From Bimuria novae-zelandiae CBS 107.79 (Eukaryota > Ascomycota > Dothideomycetes > Pleosporales > Didymosphaeriaceae), in assembly GCA_010015655.1 (NCBI GenBank), contig ML976706.1, positions 165,774 to 229,773 on the forward strand: 64,000 bases of DNA, given 5' to 3'. Below are positions 58,883 through 64,000 of this stretch, in pieces; the first letter of the stretch is position 1, and every line of letters begins with the position of its first letter. The translations under genes and the position numbers were made by a program. The notes below the pieces were generated by a model. That model was not told where the DNA came from. It saw only the letters and a program-made list of their open reading frames with translations, and ran no database searches.

Positions 58883-59979
58883 ATGTCTCCCAAACCCGCC
58901 GTAATCTCAGTAATCGGCTCCCTTAACGTCGACCTCGTAACCCGCACCCCCCGCGTCCCCGTAGCCGGCGAAACGCTAACCAGCGAATCCTTCTCCACCG
59001 GCTACGGTGGAAAAGGCGCTAACCAAGCCGTCGCATGCGCACGCCTTTCACGGACGCAGTCCCAAGCTGCAAATGGCTCCCCTTCTGACGTCGAAGTGCG
59101 CATAGTGGGGGCGGTCGGCGAAGACGAGTTTTACGCGGGGTTGTTGAAGAGTTTACAGGGGGATGGGGTGGGTACGGAGGGCGTGAAGGTGCTAAAGGGG
59201 AAGAAGACGGGCGTCGCGGTTATCGTGGTTGAGACGGGGTCGGGGGAGAATAGGATTATGTTTTGTCCGGGGGCGAATTATGAGGTTGAGGTGGGGGATT
59301 TGGTGGATGGGGATGCGGGGGTGGTGTTGTTTCAGCTGGAGTTGCCGTTGGAAGTTGTGAGTGCTGTTTTTGATGCTAGGATGTTGGGAGATGTGGGAGG
59401 TGCGATTTGCTGACTGCGAGTAGGTGCTGCATAATATGAGGGTTGCGCGTGAGAAGGGAGCAGAGACGATTATTAATCCTGCACCTGCTATTCCGTTGCC
59501 GGATGAGGCGTATCATGGTCTGGGGCATCTCATTGTCAACGAGACTGAGGCTGCTATTCTATCTGGCATTGAGAAGCCGACTTCGTGGGATGAAGTTGCA
59601 TCCGTCTTCATTAAGAGGGGCGTGAAGAATGTTATCATCACGCTTGGCGGAGAGGTATGCACAACACCCGTGAGTTGACATTTCCCCACTAACACGCTTC
59701 CAGGGCGTCTACTACCAAACCAGTTCACAACATGCACAGTCCAAACCGGGCAAGACGGTGCCAGCAAAGAAGGTCAAAGTCGTAGATACCACAGCCGCTG
59801 GCGATACTTTTGTTGGCGCCTACTCGGTTGCGGTCGCGCGATGGAGAACTACTTCACCGGATTCCGAGTTCGATCTTGATGCTGCGATAAGACATGCCAA
59901 CTTGGCGGCATCGTTGACGGTGCAGAAAGCGGGTGCACAATCCTCTATACCATGGGTTGATGAGGTGCCATCGTCATAG
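58883..59979 (+). CDS. rbsK: Ribokinase (PfkB family)
   Basis: Three exons, 58883-59356, 59424-59654 and 59704-59979, with introns of 67 bp (GTGAGT donor, GCTGAC branch) and 49 bp (GTATGC donor, CTAAC branch), give 326 aa, typical of the family. Motifs: substrate loop VIGSLNVDLV near the start, GGKGANQA at residues 42-49 (PfkB signature 1), NETEAAILSG, and DTTAAGDTFVGAY near 263-275, where the Asp of AAGD is the catalytic base of signature 2. It phosphorylates D-ribose to ribose-5-phosphate with ATP, feeding the pentose phosphate pathway and nucleotide synthesis. The repeat copies on both sides do not disturb the coding region. Confidence 0.93.
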
Positions 59980-60158
59980 TCGAGGTACAACAAGGAATCC
60001 AGGAAACTTGAAAAGTCAAAACGTCTATCATACAGCTTTCACTATCGCATATATGGTCACTCGACGTCGGGTGCTTATAGCTAATTTATGTACAGAAACC
60101 AATCGTGAAGGAACAAATTAGCGTAGGACATTTAGTTTAGACCTGTCTTTGCCCTTTG

Positions 60159-60224
60159 TGTTACCCCAGGACGAGCTATACAGTGGTCGACGGCATCTAC
60201 TTTGTACCTGGCCGTCTGTATCCT
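60159..60224 (+). repeat. Degenerate repeat copy 2
   Basis: Partner of the copy at 58220-58285. The two bracket the ribokinase gene in direct orientation. Copy 2 keeps more C and G, so copy 1 looks more RIP-affected. Confidence 0.5.
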
Positions 60225-60229
60225 TGTGG

Positions 60230-60912
60230 CGTTTCCGTACGTACGTACCGGCATTACGGTGAGCTCCGCCGGGAGTCCGCCCTATATACATCCTGCGGCT
60301 TAAAAGTGCTAGACGGCTTTTTCTATTTGTATTACCGCAAGAGTTTCTGATTCCGATCACGACCGCAAGGCTGTGTAGACCGGCATTTGCAACCGTACGT
60401 AAGCACCTAACATCGATCTTACATATTCAGCTCTTGGCCAGATTAATTACCTTAATTTGCATGTAGCAGCCGATAACCCATTCCCGCACTTACGTACCAC
60501 GTAAGCCGGATTTACTCCGAGAGCGAGGGCCTCCATAGATCGCTACAAGCGCGAAGCACGGACGCATACCTACAAGAACTTTTGCAAAACGGGTAATATG
60601 AGATGCGGAAGTACGAATCAAGCGTAAGAGTGATGGATCATCAGGGGCGAATGCCTGCCGGACGTGGGCAAGCTTCTTTCAACATCAACGGCCTTCATCT
60701 TGATTCTAATCTTGTCTGAAACCAGCTTGGCGAGGGAACTGAGTATCCATCCTCGAAGAGGAATTAAGCCAGTGCTTGATTCTACTACCCTACAGCAGTG
60801 AGCGAACAGTAGCAGGGCGGCACGGGGATGTACAAATATCATAAGTGCCTCTGCTTGCGACTTGCACCCTGACTTTGACGCGTTACAATTCACGCTTTTC
60901 TTACAATTCGCC
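60230..60912. other. Intergenic, no gene seen
   Basis: Balanced-composition spacer with short frames only, ending in the probable promoter of the secreted protein gene. Confidence 0.5.
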
Positions 60913-61570
60913 ATGAACATGTTTCGTTTCGGTCATATAGGGAGCTTCCTTGTCATTGGAGCGAGCGCAAGATCCATGCCTCATGTTCATCGCGAAGCCC
61001 ATAACTTCACGACGCAGGGCCGGTGTACGCCCGAGAAGAAAGCAACGTCCCTTTCACCCCCTAGTTACTCCAACTAGCTCCTCAACATCAATCACAGCCT
61101 CCTCGGACGTTGCAGCCAAAGCTGCCGTCACTCCACGCGCCGAAAGCGGAAACAATGAGGACTTTGAAGACGGGTCTTGCTCTTTCTCCGTGTATTCATT
61201 TAACGAAGTGACTACGAAACCAAGCACTAAGCTCCTCTGCGTATGCGCCACAACCACGCACCTGGTCAAGCCCAACGTCGGCACCGATAGCCAGAGCACT
61301 TACTTCTGCGCCACTGAAGGCAACATAGCGACGGAGGTGTGGACTGCGGCGCCAAAAGCGACAGGAACACCAGGAGATCCTAATAACAAGGATTGGTCAG
61401 GCGTGTGTTTAAGTGCATGGATCAGCCTGTGCAATCCATTTACTGACTCGTTCGACTAGGTCTCCTGCAACGATCCCATCTTCAAGAACTTTGGCGAGGA
61501 CCCCTGGCAGCAGTGGAATGAGTGTACGCTAGACCGCTGTACTCAGTCGTCGGTAGAGAATTGCTGCTGA
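60913..61570 (+). CDS. Small secreted cysteine-rich protein (effector-like)
   Basis: I model three exons, 60913-61022, 61078-61402 and 61460-61570, with introns of 55 bp (GTGTAC...ACTAG) and 57 bp (GTGTGT donor, ACTGAC branch, CTAG acceptor). Both introns keep frame and remove stops; the product is 181 aa. The N-terminus (MNMFRFGHIGSFLVIGASARS) reads as a signal peptide, followed by a Ser/Thr/Ala-rich segment and a C-terminal half with nine cysteines (GSC, LCVC, FC, VSC, NEC, DRC, ENCC). No known family recognised. Size, secretion signal and cysteines fit an apoplastic effector or other extracellular protein. The intron models are inferred from splice signals; a broken gene remains possible. 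Confidence 0.6.
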
Positions 61571-62115
61571 CAAACCAACATTCGGCGCAGCAGCAGCCTG
61601 GGATTCGATGCTTGCGGCACGCGAGGTGTGCTGGGTTCAGGACAATTCAGAACTTTGTCCCACTGGCTAGTTTTCCGAGTTCCTCCCATACTTTTTCCAG
61701 ACAAGGCTGGCATGTGATAAATTACAAAATGCTAATTGCAAAGTAAAATTGCTCCCCAACCGATTGATCTCGATACCAGTACTAAAAATCATGAAGGCTA
61801 CACTCCGCTGCGTAGACGACGATGCACCTGCAGTGAGCGACTCTCGAAAGGCTCATTCAAACCCACGCTTGCTAATTCATATCTCAAGGATTCCATCATT
61901 TTCAAATCACTCATTTACCTCCACACGCATTTCCAGTACATCTACACAGGTATCAAAGACGCTCAGAGCCTGGTCAACGGCGACGTTGGGATATTCGTAG
62001 AGAAACTCTCGCCGATCGTGGGTGACTTGTAGGCAAACCCTTCCCCAAACAGTGGCTAAGGATTGGGAGCTTCGAGCACTTAAGCTCCTTAGCTTCTTGA
62101 ATACATCATGGAAAT
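61571..62115. other. Intergenic, or undetected 5' part of the following relic
   Basis: Short frames in changing phases; possibly decayed upstream sequence of the chitinase-like relic. No motif is firm. Confidence 0.35.
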
Positions 62116-63474
62116 ATGCGAAGGTTGCGGTGTGCTGCTTGTAGTGAGGGGCGAGCGCAAACGAAGCTAGTATTGGAGGCTGTCGAGATCGGCCTCTCGA
62201 TGCTCGCGGGCCCCGTCTTTCAGGCTGGATTTGGAAGTATGAAGTGGATTACAAGTCATTCAAAATCATGCGCAGGCATCCCGTTCATTTCACGAATGCG
62301 AAATACTAACACTCCAACTTTGCTCACACAGAACACGAAGACCTCATAGGCAACGTCCTAGACACCACCATCCAGCTCCTCGGCGCTTCTATGACCTTTG
62401 TCAAAGAAACCATCGAACAAGAGAATACCCTGCCGATCCAAAACGCTATCTCCACTTACGTAGCCAACTCTACATCCTGTAGATGAACGTTTTGCAAGCC
62501 GCTACCAGCCAGTTATTCAATGATCCTGTCGCATTTTATCCGCTCCTCGACCGCGGCGTACTATTTGAAGCCGGGAAGCCGAAGGGGACCCCGACGGATA
62601 TGCTCGCAAGTATGAAGAAGGTGCTGTTTGGCAGTGTGGTGCAAGCAGTCTGGATAAGTGGGTTCGATCGTAAGTGGAAGCTCCTGATAATCTTGGCAAT
62701 ACTTGAACCAACGTGCTAACGATATACTCGTAGCGATATTCCCAGTAATCGTGACCGATAAGGGCCTCTCGCAAGGCGACGGCTCCGTTTGCGAATCCTG
62801 GGATCCTAAATCTGTCGACCTTGACGATGTTCCCTAAAAGAACCGCAAGGCCGTTTTTAAAGGGGAAGTCATCTCCACGACCCGGTTTTGTGCTGGAGAC
62901 CGCGCACATTGTAAACCATTCAACTACCTGGCTTGTTGACCTCGCAAAGGCGGTTCTTTTGACGGCACATGCTGTTCTTCGAGCAGGGCTCATGCACGTG
63001 GAGAGATACGAGACCCACGAGGCCTGCGGTAGGGTGGATGTCGGCTGCAACGAATTCGAGGCTAGATTCAAGATCCCGACGGGATAGGACGAGCTCGACG
63101 GGGCGCAGTTCGGCGGGCCAACCCCTGAAGATATCGCGCAGAAGCAAGCCTACAGTCCTTTTTCAAACCTCCGAACTTCCCATCCATTGTATATCCAACT
63201 TCACTAAGTGGAAAATTCAAGTAAACTGACAATGAACCGTTTTCCAGCGCAATCAACACGTGGAAATCCCGCGGCGAGACCAATAATGTTAAGAAAGGAG
63301 GTTTGAAAACTGACTTCACCGACCAAGCTACCCTCAAGGACTTCGCCTCTGGGGACATGAGGAAAGCGTACGGCATCGTGAATATTCCCGTTTGCAGTGT
63401 GGCGGTAGTTGTGCGCGTACTTTTCGACGGCGAGGATGCCGACGCGCCTGAGAACAATGAGAGTTATCCGTAAG
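62116..63474 (+). pseudogene. Chitinase-like (GH18, killer-toxin-like type) C-terminal relic
   Basis: Plus-strand segments in different frames resemble, in order, the region after the catalytic domain of large fungal killer-toxin-like chitinases: a hydrophobic LSMLAGPVFQAGFGS part (62116-62280), NVLDTTIQLLGASMTFVKETIEQ (62350-62470), then after a one-base frame change near 62480 a segment with SMKKVLFGSVVQAVWISG (to about 62670), a piece PVIVTDKG beyond a probable intron, and a final piece ending AYGIVNIPVCSV near 63400. Stops and frame changes interrupt it, and the catalytic GH18 domain is absent. Identification rests on pattern similarity and is tentative; some breaks may be introns. Confidence 0.38.
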
Positions 63475-63479
63475 ACCTC

Positions 63480-63921
63480 TCGATACCTGGTCTTTTCATG
63501 GGCTGCAGGATATTGCTTTACTGATGTGTGCCAGTTGTCCGGCTAAGGACAGTATCGTGGAAGTGGTGAGCGATTTGCCAGGGTTGGCTGGCATTGCCTC
63601 CGGGGATTGAATCAGGAATCATATGAGGCCATTATGGAGGGTTTGTACTACTATTTTGCATTTACAGTGAATTGACATAGCGATCCTTTAAAGACGTGAG
63701 AAAAGATGAGGTGTCGATCTTCACAACCGTATGGCCATTGCTGATCCATGTCCAGAAGGAGCATAGCGTTCCCCAGACCCCAGATCTCACGGATATCGAT
63801 TTCTAGGGCACTATCTTCACACATACCAACGTGTTATTCAAACAAGCTCGAGGGCGGAGCCAAGTGCACTATCTCTGCGGCCAAGCAACATTTGCTGTTA
63901 TTGATTGGTCATACGCGTTCA
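63480..63921. other. No gene recognised
   Basis: Sequence after the chitinase-like relic; short frames only, perhaps further decayed coding DNA. Confidence 0.4.
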
Positions 63922-63932
63922 CTATTATTATT

Positions 63933-64000
<68 letters not shown>
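63922..64000. repeat. (ATT)n/(GTT)n microsatellite at the window edge
   Basis: A few ATT units pass into about 22 consecutive TTG units that run to the last base, so the full length is not visible. Confidence 0.97.

Overview
The window looks like nuclear DNA of a filamentous ascomycete, most likely a Dothideomycete of the Pleosporales type. The evidence is short 47-67 bp spliceosomal introns (GT...AG with CTRAY-like branch sites), fungal-type proteins (Vps54, MCM5, ribokinase, a GT90 protein with an N-terminal membrane domain, an SRPK-type kinase, an LaeA-like methyltransferase relic), and a sharp split between gene-bearing DNA of balanced composition and TA-rich DNA with C-to-T/G-to-A decay, as left by repeat-induced point mutation (RIP). 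Species assignment is inference.

Layout. 1-2.4 kb: one small secreted repeat-peptide precursor gene followed by a minisatellite. 2.6-5.6 kb: a graveyard of solo LTRs, most with clean 5-bp target duplications. 5.7-8.7 kb: two broken genes, a chromodomain protein and an LaeA-like methyltransferase. 9.7-11.3 kb: an SRPK-like kinase. 11.4-13.5 kb: a pogo/Fot1-type DNA transposon with 51-bp inverted repeats. 13.8-14.3 kb: a small hypothetical membrane protein. 14.6-35 kb: a TA-rich island of three LTR retrotransposons of the Ty1/copia class, each recognisable by paired LTRs and 5-bp duplications, two of them carrying nested Tc1/mariner elements with TA duplications; a solo LTR closes the island. 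35.8-37.5 kb: a broken gene split by a retroposon with a 17-bp duplication. 38.0-40.6 kb: a GT90 (CAP10-like) gene. 41.2-46.9 kb: a fourth copia element holding a nested solo LTR. 47-64 kb: the gene-rich arm, with a small ORF, VPS54, divergently transcribed MCM5, a lineage-specific 591-aa protein, ribokinase, a cysteine-rich secreted protein, a decayed chitinase-like gene, and a TTG microsatellite at the window edge.

Most notable is the gene at 1339-1795. It encodes a signal peptide followed by five near-identical cores of the form TYAPLVYTGGL, four of them followed by Lys-Arg (the last ends in Lys-Asn), separated by spacers built almost entirely of X-Ala dipeptides. That is the layout of a Kex2/Kex1/Ste13-processed peptide, as in alpha-factor-type pheromone precursors and fungal kexin-processed RiPP precursors, but the core is not one I recognise and no UstYa-type tailoring gene is visible in the window. 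A second secreted protein with nine cysteines lies at the other end (60913-61570). Small secreted genes beside RIP-affected transposon islands are a typical two-speed fungal genome arrangement.
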